DNA of 64,000 nucleotides from Sphingomonas glacialis (GCF_014653575.1 NZ_BNAQ01000002.1:124001-188000); one strand, 5' to 3'. Positions 26,870-37,703 are shown, counted from the stretch's first letter. A program made the numbers and translations. The notes: generated from the sequence alone by a model not told the origin.

Positions 26870-27770
26870 AGCGGCTGCGGCGCGCGCCTCGGCGCGGGCC
26901 GACGCGGCCGCTGGCCGCCCGCCCCCGATCTCTTGGCTCGGCTGGGTCAGGCTGTGGACGCGCGTGAGCTTGCTCGCGGTGACGCTGCTGCTCGCGATTC
27001 CGCTGCACTATCTGTGGCGGACGGTGCGGCTTTCCTCACCCTGGCCGCGCCTGTTCCTCGGCACCGCGGCGCGGATCTGCGGCGCGCGCGTGCGCGTCGT
27101 CGGCGTGCCGCTCAAGCGCGACGTTTTCTACGTTGCGAACCATGTCAGCTGGATCGACATCCTCGCGATCGCGGGGGCAAGCGGCACCGCGTTCGTCGCC
27201 AAGGCCGAAATCCGCGAGGCACCGGTGGTCGGCTGGCTCGCCACGCTCAACCGTACCGTGTTCGTCGCGCGCGAGGATCGCCTGGGAGTCGCCGAGCAGA
27301 TCAACGCACTGCGCGAGACGCTTGCCGAGAATTGGTCGGTCACGGTGTTCCCCGAAGGCACGACCACCGACGGCCGCTCGTTGCTGCCGTTCAAGACGCC
27401 GATGCTCAAGGTGCTCGAGCCACCGCCGCCGGGCGTGATGGTGCAGCCCGTGCTGCTCGACTACGGCCCGGTCGGTGCGGATATCGCCTGGATCGGGGAC
27501 GAGACCGGCAAGGCCAATGCGATGCGGCTGCTTGCGCGCAAAGAGCGGTTCCGCGTCGCGGTGCACTTCCTCGAGCCCTTCTATCCGCGCGACTTTCCCG
27601 GGCGCAAGCTGATCGCGGCCGAGAGCAAGCGGCGCATCGAGGCGGCGCTGTCGGTGGTGATGTGCGGCCCCGTCCCGCCGTTCATCGGACACGACGCCTG
27701 GGCGGGCAAAGGCGACACGCTGCCCGGCGTCCTCGCCGCCGGTCTCGAACGCCCCGCGCCGACCGCCTAG
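26853..27770 (+). CDS. plsC: 1-acyl-sn-glycerol-3-phosphate acyltransferase
   Basis: This membrane enzyme makes phosphatidic acid from lysophosphatidate. The 305-aa protein starts with an Ala/Arg-rich tail and a membrane helix (RVSLLAVTLLLAIPLHYLW), then the acyltransferase motifs NHVSWID (NHxxxxD, here the catalytic His and Asp), RTVFVARED and FPEGTTTDG. The start is TTG at 26853, overlapping fur; no ATG lies close by. The fur-plsC-miaB order is conserved in many alphaproteobacteria. Confidence 0.9.
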   Translation: MTARAEAAAARASARADAAAGRPPPISWLGWVRLWTRVSLLAVTLLLAIPLHYLWRTVRLSSPWPRLFLGTAARICGARVRVVGVPLKRDVFYVANHVSWIDILAIAGASGTAFVAKAEIREAPVVGWLATLNRTVFVAREDRLGVAEQINALRETLAENWSVTVFPEGTTTDGRSLLPFKTPMLKVLEPPPPGVMVQPVLLDYGPVGADIAWIGDETGKANAMRLLARKERFRVAVHFLEPFYPRDFPGRKLIAAESKRRIEAALSVVMCGPVPPFIGHDAWAGKGDTLPGVLAAGLERPAPTA

Positions 27771-27815
27771 CAGGGGTTCTGCACCGGCGCTTTTGTGCCT
27801 ATAGCGCCGCCGATC

Positions 27816-29150
27816 ATGTCAGACGCCACCACCGCCCCCAAGTCCGCCCCCAAGACGTACGCCGTCAAATCGTTCGGCTGCCAGATGAACGTCTATGACG
27901 GCGACCGGATGGGCGAGCTGATGGCCGCGCAAGGCCTCACGCAGGTAGATGCCAAGGACGCCGACCTCGTCGTGCTCAACACCTGCCACATCCGCGAGCG
28001 CGCGACCGAGAAGGTCTATTCGGACATCGGCCGGCTGCGCAAGGATGCCGGCAAGCAGGGCCGCAGCCCGATGATCGCAGTCGCCGGTTGCGTCGCACAG
28101 GCCGAGGGCGCCGAAATCGTGCGGCGCGCCAAGGTCGATGTCGTCGTCGGCCCGCAAGCCTATCACAACCTGCCCGACCTCGTCGCGAAGGCCGCACGCG
28201 GCGAGGCGGCGCTCGATACCGACATGCCGGTCGACCTCAAGTTCGGTCACCTCCCCGCCCGCCGCCGCGTGCCGCCGAGCGCGTTCCTCACGGTGCAGGA
28301 AGGCTGCGACAAGTTCTGCACCTATTGCGTCGTGCCCTATACGCGTGGCGGCGAAGTCTCGCGCGGTTGGGGGCAAATCGTCGACGAGGCCAAGGCGCTG
28401 GTCGACGCCGGCGCGCGCGAACTCACCCTGCTCGGCCAGAACGTCAACGCCTGGACCGATGGCGCGCGCGGCTTGCACGACCTGATCGCCGCGCTCGATG
28501 CGATCCCCGGCCTCGCCCGGATCCGCTACACGACGAGCCACCCCAACGACATGACGCAGGGGCTGATCGACGCGCATGCCAGCGTCGAGAAGCTGATGCC
28601 GTTCCTGCATCTGCCGGTGCAGGCGGGCAGCGACCGCATCCTCAAGGCGATGAACCGCAGCCATAGCCGCGACTCGTACCTGCGCATCCTCGAGCGCGTC
28701 CGCGCGGCGCGGCCGGACATCGCGTTGTCGGGCGATTTCATCGTCGGCTTCCCCGGCGAGACCGAGGCCGATTTCCGCGAAACGCTGAGCCTGGTCGACG
28801 CGGTCGGCTATGCCCAGGCCTACAGCTTCAAATACAGTCCGCGCCCCGGCACGCCCGCCGCCACGATGGGCGATCAAGTCCCCGAAGACGTGATGGACGA
28901 CCGCCTCCAGCGCCTCCAGGCCGCGCTCAACCGCGATCAGGCGGCGTTCAACGCGGCGACCGTCGGGCGGACCTGCCAGGTGTTGATGGAACGCGCCGGC
29001 AAGCTGCCCGGCCAGCTGATCGGCAAGAGCCCGTGGCTGCAATCGGTCCATCTGGTCAGCGATGCGGCGATCGGCGATCTCGTCGAAGTGACGCTGGCGG
29101 AAGCCGGCGCGAACTCGATGCTCGGTCTCCTCCCGCCGTCTTCTTCCTGA
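27816..29150 (+). CDS. miaB: tRNA-2-methylthio-N6-dimethylallyladenosine synthase MiaB
   Basis: MiaB is a radical-SAM enzyme that adds a methylthio group to i6A37 of tRNA. The 444-residue protein has the N-terminal cluster ligands in SFGCQMN, NTCHIRE and VAGCVAQ, the radical-SAM motif CDKFCTYC, and a C-terminal TRAM domain. ATG at 27816 is preferred to a GTG at 27795 because homologues begin shortly before the KSFGCQMN segment. Confidence 0.94.
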   Translation: MSDATTAPKSAPKTYAVKSFGCQMNVYDGDRMGELMAAQGLTQVDAKDADLVVLNTCHIRERATEKVYSDIGRLRKDAGKQGRSPMIAVAGCVAQAEGAEIVRRAKVDVVVGPQAYHNLPDLVAKAARGEAALDTDMPVDLKFGHLPARRRVPPSAFLTVQEGCDKFCTYCVVPYTRGGEVSRGWGQIVDEAKALVDAGARELTLLGQNVNAWTDGARGLHDLIAALDAIPGLARIRYTTSHPNDMTQGLIDAHASVEKLMPFLHLPVQAGSDRILKAMNRSHSRDSYLRILERVRAARPDIALSGDFIVGFPGETEADFRETLSLVDAVGYAQAYSFKYSPRPGTPAATMGDQVPEDVMDDRLQRLQAALNRDQAAFNAATVGRTCQVLMERAGKLPGQLIGKSPWLQSVHLVSDAAIGDLVEVTLAEAGANSMLGLLPPSSS

Positions 29151-29270
29151 AGCCCTCTCCCGCCTTCGCGGGAGAGGGTTGGGTGAGGATCTTCTTCCTT
29201 CTTCTCCCCCGCCAACAAAGAAGAAGAAGACCCTCACCCAACCCTCTCCCATGAAGAATGGAAGAGGGCT
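29151..29270. repeat. 120-bp palindromic element (hairpin repeat), copy A
   Basis: The element starts with AGCCCTCT and ends with AGAGGGCT. It contains a left hairpin (CCCTCTCCCGC/GCGGGAGAGGG), then a 20-bp arm at 29171-29190 that is the inverted copy of 29231-29250. The centre (TCTTCTTCCTT/AAGAAGAAGA) continues the pairing, so the whole folds into one long stem. A truncated relative lies at 36529. It begins right after the miaB stop. Confidence 0.75.
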
Positions 29271-29323
29271 CAAAAAGAAGCGCCCTCTCGACACGCCTCC
29301 CCAAAAAGCGCAAAACGCTGCTT

Positions 29324-29470
29324 ATGCCCAAACCCGCCCCGACCGAACTCGTGCCGCCGCAATGGAAGCGCAATCCGGCGGCCTTGTGGGTCTATATCGC
29401 GGCGGGCGTCGGCATGATCCTGCTCTCGGGCGGACGCATCGTGCTCGAACGGATCGGCCTGCGCCGCTGA
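29324..29470 (+). CDS. Putative 48-aa single-pass membrane protein
   Basis: A short frame between miaB and phoH encodes MPKPAPTELVPPQWKRNPAA followed by a hydrophobic helix (WVYIAAGVGMILLSG) and a basic tail. The positive residues on both sides of the helix are plausible for a small membrane protein. No ribosome-binding site is obvious, and I do not recognise a family. Confidence 0.35.
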   Translation: MPKPAPTELVPPQWKRNPAALWVYIAAGVGMILLSGGRIVLERIGLRR

Positions 29471-29585
29471 TCCTCGCACGCGCGCCCAGCGCCCTCGGGC
29501 GCCGCGTCGGAATATTCCAATCGCCACCTATCTATCCGCGCCGCGATCCCTACCTTTTGCTCACCCTCCGACGTTAAGGAACCGC

Positions 29586-30587
29586 ATGAGCCGCAAGCCC
29601 GTCCCCGCGCAATCCGGTGATCGTAGCCGCACCGAACTCGTGTTCGATCGTCCCCAATTGATGGCGCAGCTGTTCGGCGAATTCGACCAGAACCTGCTCG
29701 CGCTCGAGAACAAGCTTGGCGTCTACATCACCGCGCGCGGCAACAAGGTCGGGCTCGAGGGCAGCGCCGAAGCGGTCGCGCAGGCGCGTGACGTGCTCCA
29801 CGGGCTCTACAACCGCATCGTGCGCGGCGAAGTCGTCGATACCGGGCTGATCGACGCGGTGATCGCGATGTCGAGCGAGCCGACGCTTGCCGGGATCATC
29901 CAGGCCGATGCGGGCGGCGGCGCCGTCCCGCAGATCATGATCCGCACGCGCAAGAAGACGATCGTCCCGCGCACGATCGCGCAGGCGCATTACATGCGCC
30001 AACTGCTCAACAACGACATCATCTTCGCGCTCGGGCCGGCGGGTACCGGCAAGACCTATATCGCAGTCGCGCAGGCGGTAGCGCAGCTCATCACCGGCAG
30101 CATCCAGCGCCTCATCCTGTCGCGCCCCGCGGTCGAGGCGGGCGAGAAGCTCGGCTTCCTCCCCGGCGACATGAAGGAGAAGGTCGATCCCTATCTCCGC
30201 CCGCTCTACGATGCGCTCAACGATTGCCTGCCTGCCGAGCAGGTCGAGCGCCGCATCGCCAGCGGCGAGATCGAGATCGCCCCGATCGCCTTCATGCGCG
30301 GCCGCACGCTCGCGGATGCGTTCATCATCCTCGACGAGGCGCAGAACACCACGCCCGCGCAGATGAAGATGTTCCTCACCCGCTTCGGCGAGAACAGCCG
30401 CATGGTGGTGTGCGGCGATCCCAAGCAGACCGATCTGCCCGGCGGGATGAATGCGTCCGGGTTGAACGATGCGGTCGGGCGGCTCGAAGGGGTCGAGGGG
30501 CTTTCGATCTGCCGCTTCGGCTCGGCCGACGTCGTGCGGCACCCGATCGTCGGACGCATCGTCGAGGCGTATGAAGGCGCGAGTTGA
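29586..30587 (+). CDS. PhoH family ATPase/RNase-associated protein
   Basis: This 333-aa PhoH-like protein has an N-terminal KH-like region and a P-loop ATPase domain with GPAGTGKTYIAVAQAV near residue 150, RLILSRPAVEAGEKLGFLPGDM, and the Walker B ADAFIILDEAQNTTPAQMKMFLTR. PhoH, YbeY, CorC and Lnt form a widely conserved neighbourhood tied to RNA quality control and the envelope. Here vapBC separates phoH from ybeY. Confidence 0.92.
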   Translation: MSRKPVPAQSGDRSRTELVFDRPQLMAQLFGEFDQNLLALENKLGVYITARGNKVGLEGSAEAVAQARDVLHGLYNRIVRGEVVDTGLIDAVIAMSSEPTLAGIIQADAGGGAVPQIMIRTRKKTIVPRTIAQAHYMRQLLNNDIIFALGPAGTGKTYIAVAQAVAQLITGSIQRLILSRPAVEAGEKLGFLPGDMKEKVDPYLRPLYDALNDCLPAEQVERRIASGEIEIAPIAFMRGRTLADAFIILDEAQNTTPAQMKMFLTRFGENSRMVVCGDPKQTDLPGGMNASGLNDAVGRLEGVEGLSICRFGSADVVRHPIVGRIVEAYEGAS

Positions 30588-30638
30588 TTGACGATTGGGA
30601 TATCCTGATAGTATATTCAGGATATCCCGGAGGCTCCG
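30588..30638 (+). promoter_or_regulatory. vapBC promoter with perfect 12-bp operator palindrome
   Basis: GGGATATCCTGA (30597-30608) and TCAGGATATCCC (30617-30628) are perfect inverted repeats with an 8-bp spacer. A promoter fits across them: TTGACG at 30588-30593 and TATATT at 30612-30617, spaced 18 bases. GGAGG (30629-30633) is the ribosome-binding site for vapB. This has the form of an antitoxin-controlled autoregulated promoter. Confidence 0.8.
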
Positions 30639-30893
30639 ATGGCGTCACTCTACATCAAGAACCATGACACCGCCGATCTCGCGCGCGAGGTCGCCGCTCT
30701 GTTGGGCACCAGCAAGACGGCGGCCGTCCATGACGCGCTCGAACATCGCAAGCGCGCCCTTCAGGCCGAGCGGAGCCGCAGCATCCACGATCGGCTTGAG
30801 GCGTGGCGCGCGGCCCATCCGCTCGGCGAAGCGACCGGCCTCGAGGCCGACAAGGCGTTTTACGATTCGCTAAATGACGAGGATGAGGATTGA
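30639..30893 (+). CDS. vapB: VapB-type antitoxin
   Basis: The 84-residue protein resembles VapB/Psk-type antitoxins: the N-terminal MASLYIKNHDTADLAREVAA has the AbrB/RHH-like DNA-binding pattern of this group (IKN...LA.ELA), followed by a basic helix (HRKRALQAERS) and an acidic toxin-binding tail ending DEDED. The ATG has GGAGG five bases upstream. The stop overlaps the vapC TTG start. Confidence 0.85.
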   Translation: MASLYIKNHDTADLAREVAALLGTSKTAAVHDALEHRKRALQAERSRSIHDRLEAWRAAHPLGEATGLEADKAFYDSLNDEDED

Positions 30894-31288
30894 TCCTCTT
30901 TCTCGATGCATCCGCCATGGTCGCCATGATGACCGGGGAAGCCGGGTCGCCCGCGCTCGAGGAACGGTTCGGCGCGGCTGACGAGATCGTGTGTTCGGCG
31001 ATCTCGCTGTGGGAGGCGGCACGCGCCGTCGCCAGAAAAAGGACCGTGCCCATCACACACGCGTTTTCCGAAATCGAGACCTTCGTCGCCGACTTCGCGA
31101 TCCGTCTGGTTCCGATCGGCACCACCGAGAGCCACGTCGCTGTCGATGCGTACCATCGCTATGGCAAGGGCACCGGCCACCCCGCCAAACTCAACATGGG
31201 CGACTGTTTTGCCTACGCCTGCGCGAAGGCCAACAACGCCAGCCTGCTCTACAAGGGCAACGACTTCCTCCATACGGACCTTGCCTGA
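30890..31288 (+). CDS. vapC: VapC-type PIN-domain toxin
   Basis: This 132-residue PIN-domain ribonuclease has acidic metal ligands in LFLDASAMVAMM, the ISLWEAARAV Glu, and GDCFAYACAKANNASLLYKGNDF near the C-terminus. Such toxins cleave tRNA or rRNA. The start codon is TTG overlapping the vapB stop (TTGA). Its stop shares a base with the ybeY ATG (TGATG), so the toxin gene is directly coupled to an rRNA maturation gene. Confidence 0.9.
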   Translation: MILFLDASAMVAMMTGEAGSPALEERFGAADEIVCSAISLWEAARAVARKRTVPITHAFSEIETFVADFAIRLVPIGTTESHVAVDAYHRYGKGTGHPAKLNMGDCFAYACAKANNASLLYKGNDFLHTDLA

Positions 31289-31797
31289 TGCTTGAAATCG
31301 CCCTCTCCCACGAAGACGTCTGGCCCGAGCACGACTGGGAGGCGCTCGCCACGCACGCCGCGACCGCCGCCATCTCGCGCACGCCGTATGGCAAACTCGC
31401 GACCGGCGCCGCCACGGTCGAAATCTCGATCCGCCTCGCCACCGACGCCGAGGTGCAGGTCCTCAACGCGCAATATCGCCAGAAGGACAAGCCGACCAAC
31501 GTGCTCTCCTTCCCGATGGTCCAGGCCGACCTGCTCGAAACGATCGGCGAGAACAGCGACGATGGCGAGGTCCTCCTCGGCGACATCGTGCTCGCGCACG
31601 AGACCTGCGCGCGCGAGGCGATGGAAAAAGGCGTCAGCCTCGAAGATCACGCGACGCATTTAATCGTGCATGGCACGCTGCATTTGCTAGGCTATGATCA
31701 CATGGTCGGCATGGAGGCCGAGGCGATGGAGGCGATCGAGATCGACGCGCTCAAGAGCCTCGGTCTTGCCGATCCCTATCTCATCGAAGAGGACTGA
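31288..31797 (+). CDS. ybeY: Endoribonuclease YbeY (rRNA maturation factor)
   Basis: YbeY is a zinc-dependent RNase in 16S rRNA 3' processing and ribosome quality control. The 169-aa protein carries the metal motif HGTLHLLGYDH (H-x3-H-x5-H) and the upstream TNVLSFP and LGDIVLAHET segments. It begins on the last base of the vapC stop. Normally ybeY follows phoH directly. Confidence 0.94.
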   Translation: MLEIALSHEDVWPEHDWEALATHAATAAISRTPYGKLATGAATVEISIRLATDAEVQVLNAQYRQKDKPTNVLSFPMVQADLLETIGENSDDGEVLLGDIVLAHETCAREAMEKGVSLEDHATHLIVHGTLHLLGYDHMVGMEAEAMEAIEIDALKSLGLADPYLIEED

Positions 31798-31806
31798 ACG
31801 ACCGCC

Positions 31807-32736
31807 ATGCCCGACGGCCAAAGTACGACCGGCACCGCCAGCCATTTAGGCGGTGCCCAGCACGCGGAAACCAGCATCTGGCGGAGCTTCCGCAGCTGGA
31901 TCTCGGGTCACACCGGCGACGAATCGCTCCGCGCGACGCTCGAGGAAGCGATCGACGCGCATGAGGATGACCCCGCGCCCGACGCCAAGGGCGATCTCTC
32001 CCCGCTCGAACGCACGATGGTGCGCAACCTGCTCCATTTCGGCGAGCGCGATGCCGGCGACGTCGGCGTGCCGCGCGCCGATATCGTCGCGGTCGAGGAG
32101 CGCACCAGCTTCGCCAACCTCGTCGCCTTGTTCGCCGAGGCCGGCCACAGCCGCTTGCCGGTCTATCGCGAGAAGCTCGATACGATCATCGGCATGGTCC
32201 ATATCAAGGACGTGTTCGCGATCCTTGCGACTGGCGCGCCGCATCCGCCGAGCATCGCCGAGCTGATCCGCGAGCCGCTCTACGTCCCGATGTCGCGCGG
32301 CGCGCTCGATCTGCTCGCCGACATGCGGACAAAACGCGTCCATCTCGCGATCGTGCTCGACGAATATTTCGGCACCGAAGGCCTCGTCACGATCGAGGAT
32401 CTGATCGAGGAAATTGTCGGCGATATCGAGGACGAGCACGACGACGCCCCCGAGGCGCTGCTCGTCCCGCTCGACGGCGGCGCCTGGGAAGCCGATGCGC
32501 GTGCCGAATTGGAAGATGTCGGCGAGACGATCGACCCGCGGCTCGCCGAGGTCGATGGCGATATCGACACGATCGGCGGCCTCGCCGCGGTGCTTGCGGG
32601 GCATGTGCCGCAAGTCGGCGAATGCATCGTGCATGACAGCGGCTGGACGCTCGAAGTGACCGCCGCCGACACACGCCGCGTGCTGGGCTTGCGCCTGCAT
32701 CCGCCCAAGGCCGAACCCGAAGGTCGCGATGGCTGA
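31807..32736 (+). CDS. CBS-domain protein, CorC/YbeX type
   Basis: The 309-residue protein contains two CBS domains (VGVPRADIVAVEERTSFANLV and DLLADMRTKRVHLAIVLDEYFGTEGLVTIEDL) and a C-terminal CorC_HlyC domain that ends in RRVLGLRLHPPK. The family is linked to magnesium/cobalt efflux and, as YbeX, to ribosome homeostasis. There is no transmembrane DUF21 domain, so this is the short soluble form found next to ybeY. Confidence 0.9.
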   Translation: MPDGQSTTGTASHLGGAQHAETSIWRSFRSWISGHTGDESLRATLEEAIDAHEDDPAPDAKGDLSPLERTMVRNLLHFGERDAGDVGVPRADIVAVEERTSFANLVALFAEAGHSRLPVYREKLDTIIGMVHIKDVFAILATGAPHPPSIAELIREPLYVPMSRGALDLLADMRTKRVHLAIVLDEYFGTEGLVTIEDLIEEIVGDIEDEHDDAPEALLVPLDGGAWEADARAELEDVGETIDPRLAEVDGDIDTIGGLAAVLAGHVPQVGECIVHDSGWTLEVTAADTRRVLGLRLHPPKAEPEGRDG

Positions 32737-32743
32737 CGGCCGA

Positions 32744-32780
32744 CCGCAGAAATCACCCGGTCGATCACTCTCTGCGGTTT
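32744..32780 (+). terminator. Possible terminator after the corC-like gene
   Basis: CCGCAGA and TCTGCGG form a 7-bp stem with a 20-base loop followed by TTT. The loop is long, so termination is moderate at best. Confidence 0.45.
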
Positions 32781-32782
32781 AA

Positions 32783-35101
<2,319 letters not shown>

Positions 35102-35110
35102 TACGAACGA

Positions 35111-35136
35111 AGCCCCTCCCCGAAAGGGGAGGGGCT
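35111..35136 (+). terminator. Terminator hairpin after katG
   Basis: AGCCCCTCCCC, a GAAA loop and GGGGAGGGGCT form a perfect 11-bp stem nine bases after the katG stop, followed by ATCTTTC. Confidence 0.7.
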
Positions 35137-35190
35137 ATCTTTCGCGAGAACGCGCTTCCCCTGCCCGCCTTCGCCCCCTATTTCGCATCC

Positions 35191-36513
35191 ATGCGCAAAC
35201 ACATCCTCATCATTCTCGCGATCGTCGTCCTGGTTGCCGGCGGCGTCCTCTGGTGGGTGCTCCAGCCCGAACCCGCGCAGCTTCCGTTGAGCGCGGTGGA
35301 AGGTGACCGCCCGACGATCTCGCCCCCGCGAGAGCAGACCATCCCGACCGTCAAGGTCGCCGACCGCGTCGGCTGGCAGAACGGCGCGATGCCGGTCGCC
35401 GCGCCCGGCCTCAAGGTCGCCGCCTTCGCCACCGGGCTCGATCATCCGCGCTGGCTCTACCGCTTGCCCAATGGTGACGTGCTCGTCGCCGAGACCAATT
35501 CGCCGCCGCGCGCGACCAAGGGCGTGGCCGACGTCGTGATGGGCTATCTGATGAAGAAGGGCGGCGCCGGCGTCGCCTCGCCCAACCGCATCACGCTGCT
35601 GCGCGACACCAATGGCGACGGCGTGGCCGAAACGCGCACCGTGCTGATCTCAGGGCTCAACTCGCCCACCGGCATGGCGCTGCTCGACGGCCAGCTCTAC
35701 ATCGCCGATACCGACGCGCTGGTCCGAGTGCCGTTCACCCCCGGCCAAACCAAGATCACCGCCAAGCCCGAAAAGGTCATCCCGCTCGTCGGCGGCGGCA
35801 ATCACTGGGCGCGCACGCTGCTCGCCGGGCCCGATGGGCTGCTCTATGTCGGCGTCGGTTCGTCGAGCAACATCGCCGACAACGGCCTCGACGCCGAGAA
35901 ATTCCGCGCCAACATCCTCCAGGTCGATCCCAAGGCCAAGACCTTCCGCGTGTTCGGCGCGGGCCTGCGCAACCCGCAAGGCATGGCGTTCGAGCCCAAG
36001 TCGGGTGCCTTGTGGGTCGCGGTCAACGAGCGCGATATGCTCGGCTCGGACATCGTCCCCGATTACATCACCCGCGTCGGGCTCGGCGACAATTTCGGTT
36101 GGCCCTGGTATTATTGGGGCGGCTATCCCGACGCCCGCGTGAAGCCTGAAAACCCCGCGCTGCAGGAATATTCCAAGCGCCCCGATTACGCGATGGGCCC
36201 GCACGTCGCGGCGCTCGGCCTGACCTTCGCGGCCGACGCGAAGCTCGGTGGGCAGTTCAGCAACGGCGCGTTCGTCGGCGAGCATGGTTCGTGGAACCGC
36301 GTGCCGGTGTCGGGCTACAAGGTCGCGTTCGTGCCGTTCGGCGGCAATGGCTTCCCGGTCAAGGGCAGCAAGCCGGTCGATGTGCTGACGGGGTTCCTCA
36401 ACGCCAAGGGCGGCGCGCAAGGGCGCCCGGTCGGGGTGATCACCGACCAAGCCGGCGCGCTGCTCGTCGCCGACGATGTCGGCAACACGATCTGGCGCGT
36501 GAGCGCGAAGTAG
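35191..36513 (+). CDS. PQQ-type sugar (sorbosone) dehydrogenase-like beta-propeller
   Basis: The product (440 aa) starts with a membrane anchor (MRKHILIILAIVVLVAGGVLWW) and continues as a six-bladed beta-propeller of the glucose/sorbosone dehydrogenase family: AAFATGLDHPRWLYRLPNGDVLVAETNS, RDTNGDGVAE, GLRNPQGMAFEP, and GEHGSWNRVPVSGYKV near the end. The family uses PQQ to oxidise sugars in the periplasm, but no PQQ synthesis genes are here and many relatives have no known activity. The start was chosen at the membrane anchor; the upstream frame overlaps katG. Confidence 0.85.
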   Translation: MRKHILIILAIVVLVAGGVLWWVLQPEPAQLPLSAVEGDRPTISPPREQTIPTVKVADRVGWQNGAMPVAAPGLKVAAFATGLDHPRWLYRLPNGDVLVAETNSPPRATKGVADVVMGYLMKKGGAGVASPNRITLLRDTNGDGVAETRTVLISGLNSPTGMALLDGQLYIADTDALVRVPFTPGQTKITAKPEKVIPLVGGGNHWARTLLAGPDGLLYVGVGSSSNIADNGLDAEKFRANILQVDPKAKTFRVFGAGLRNPQGMAFEPKSGALWVAVNERDMLGSDIVPDYITRVGLGDNFGWPWYYWGGYPDARVKPENPALQEYSKRPDYAMGPHVAALGLTFAADAKLGGQFSNGAFVGEHGSWNRVPVSGYKVAFVPFGGNGFPVKGSKPVDVLTGFLNAKGGAQGRPVGVITDQAGALLVADDVGNTIWRVSAK

Positions 36514-36528
36514 GCACTTTCGTTCCTA

Positions 36529-36613
36529 GCCCTCTCCCGCCCTTCGCGGGAGAGGGTTGGGTGAGGGCCTTCTTCTGCCTTCCCCGGCCCAACAAGAAGA
36601 CCCTCACCGACTA
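36529..36613. repeat. Palindromic element, copy B (truncated)
   Basis: Relative of the 29151 element. CCCTCTCCCGC/GCGGGAGAGGG form a hairpin (36530-36556), followed by TTGGGTGAGGG and, about 40 bases on, the partial inverted arm CCCTCACC (36601-36608). The distal part of the right arm is missing. It lies between convergent genes. Confidence 0.7.
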
Positions 36614-36656
36614 CGACTAGGCTCGCGCTGAAGAAGCGCGACCCAAGTCTCCGTAG

Positions 36657-36678
36657 CCTCTCCCGAGTGCGGGAGAGG
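36657..36678. terminator. Hairpin between convergent genes
   Basis: CCTCTCCCG and CGGGAGAGG form a 9-bp stem with a four-base loop, 20 bases after the end of the leftward gene. It could stop transcription from that gene. Confidence 0.5.
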
Positions 36679-36697
36679 TAGCAGCAGGAAAAGACCC

Positions 36698-37000
36698 CTA
36701 CTCCAGCATCTTCGGCGCTTCCTTCGCCAGCTTCGCCTTAATCTTGTCGGCGAACAGCCGCAGGAAGATCGGCAGGTCGATCTCCGCCCGCACCTTGGCA
36801 TCCCCCACCGTCAGCCGGCTCGCGACCCGCTGCCCGAGCGCGGCAACGGTGAAATGCATCGTGTCGCCCTCCCAGCGATGATCGACCGACGTCGCGCCGG
36901 GCACCATCTCGACGATCTTGCCGACCCCGCCCTCGACGCGCGCACGAGCGCCCGCCAGGCCGAGCTTATGCGGAATTTCGAGGGTGATCGGGTCGCTCAT
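36698..37000 (-). CDS. Polyhydroxyalkanoic acid system family protein
   Basis: The 100-residue protein resembles the PHA_gran_rgn family (TIGR02610): MSDPITLEIPHKLGLAGARARVEGGVGKI, then a middle of alternating strands and an amphipathic C-terminal helix. Members are found with polyhydroxyalkanoate granule genes, but no other pha gene is nearby, so the role is unproven. ATG at 37000 has AAGGA upstream; a GTG one codon earlier is unlikely. Confidence 0.72.
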   Translation of the reverse strand: MSDPITLEIPHKLGLAGARARVEGGVGKIVEMVPGATSVDHRWEGDTMHFTVAALGQRVASRLTVGDAKVRAEIDLPIFLRLFADKIKAKLAKEAPKMLE

Positions 37001-37010
37001 CACATATCCT

Positions 37011-37427
37011 TCATGTCGCGAAGATCATCGCGTCATCGGCAAACGCCTTGAACTCGAGCGCGTTGCCCGAGGGGTCATAAAAGAACATCGTCGCCTGCTC
37101 GCCCGGCTGCCCGACGAAGCGCAGATGCGGCGCGATTCCGAAGCGCGTGCCGGCGGCGGTGAGCCGGTCGGCAAGTGCCTGCCAGTCGGGCATCGTCAGC
37201 ACGACGCCGAAATGCGGCACCGGCACGTCATGCCCGTCGACCGCGTTCGACACCGCGACGGCTTTCGCCGCCGGATCGAGATGCGCGACGATCTGGTGGC
37301 CGTAGAGATCGAAATCGATCCACGCGTCGGAGCTTCGCCCCTCGCGGCAGCCGAGCGTCTCGCCATAAAATGCGCGCGCCGCGGCGAGATCGTGGACCGG
37401 AAAGGCGAGGTGGAAGGGCCGTGTCAT
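37011..37427 (-). CDS. VOC (glyoxalase-like) family protein
   Basis: This 138-aa protein has the vicinal-oxygen-chelate fold with two beta-alpha-beta-beta-beta units: [23 protein letters not shown] at the start and [17 protein letters not shown] at the end. Likely metal ligands are His6, a His in HQIVAHLD or VPHFG, and the Glu in NALEFKAF. The substrate is unknown. It is followed ten bases later by the PHA-family gene on the same strand. Confidence 0.82.
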   Translation of the reverse strand: MTRPFHLAFPVHDLAAARAFYGETLGCREGRSSDAWIDFDLYGHQIVAHLDPAAKAVAVSNAVDGHDVPVPHFGVVLTMPDWQALADRLTAAGTRFGIAPHLRFVGQPGEQATMFFYDPSGNALEFKAFADDAMIFAT

Positions 37428-37442
37428 AAACGCGCCCTACCA

Positions 37443-37655
37443 AATCCTCCCCCGCAGGGGGAGGGGGACCGTTTTGCCTCTCCCGGCAAAATGGTGGAGG
37501 GGGCGTGCCACGGGCGTACCGCTCGTGGAGAGCCTCCTCCACCACCAGGCTGAAGAAGGCTGGTGTGCGAGCGAGAATGTGTCCCCCGGACACATTCTTG
37601 GCCTGCCGGGGGCAGGCCAACGCTCGCACACCCCCTCCCCGTTCCGGGGAGGATC
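37443..37655. repeat. Composite intergenic palindrome region
   Basis: Between the divergent VOC and lnt genes lie, in order: a CCTCCCCC/GGGGGAGG stem, an 11-bp inverted repeat ACCGTTTTGCC/GGCAAAATGGT (one mismatch as DNA, a G-U pair as RNA) near 37470-37500, the three-way junction at 37562-37632, and a CCTCCCC/GGGGAGG stem near 37635-37655. No gene is apparent. It looks like a nested or modular repeat unit. Confidence 0.7.
37562..37632. repeat. 71-bp element with perfect three-way-junction symmetry
   Basis: An outer stem GGTGTGCGAGCG (37562-37573) with CGCTCGCACACC (37621-37632) encloses two perfect 10-bp hairpins. One is GAATGTGTCC/GGACACATTC (37575-37597, loop CCC) and the other TTGGCCTGCC/GGCAGGCCAA (37598-37620, loop GGG). 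All 32 base pairs are matched. Confidence 0.8.
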
Positions 37656-37703
37656 GAAGCGCGACGTTGCGTTGCTCGGCCGATCCCGCGATAGCCGCAC
37701 GCG

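Noticed and set aside
29179..29577. 132-codon frame after miaB
   Set aside because: It consists largely of the palindromic repeat translated into Pro/Lys/Ser runs.
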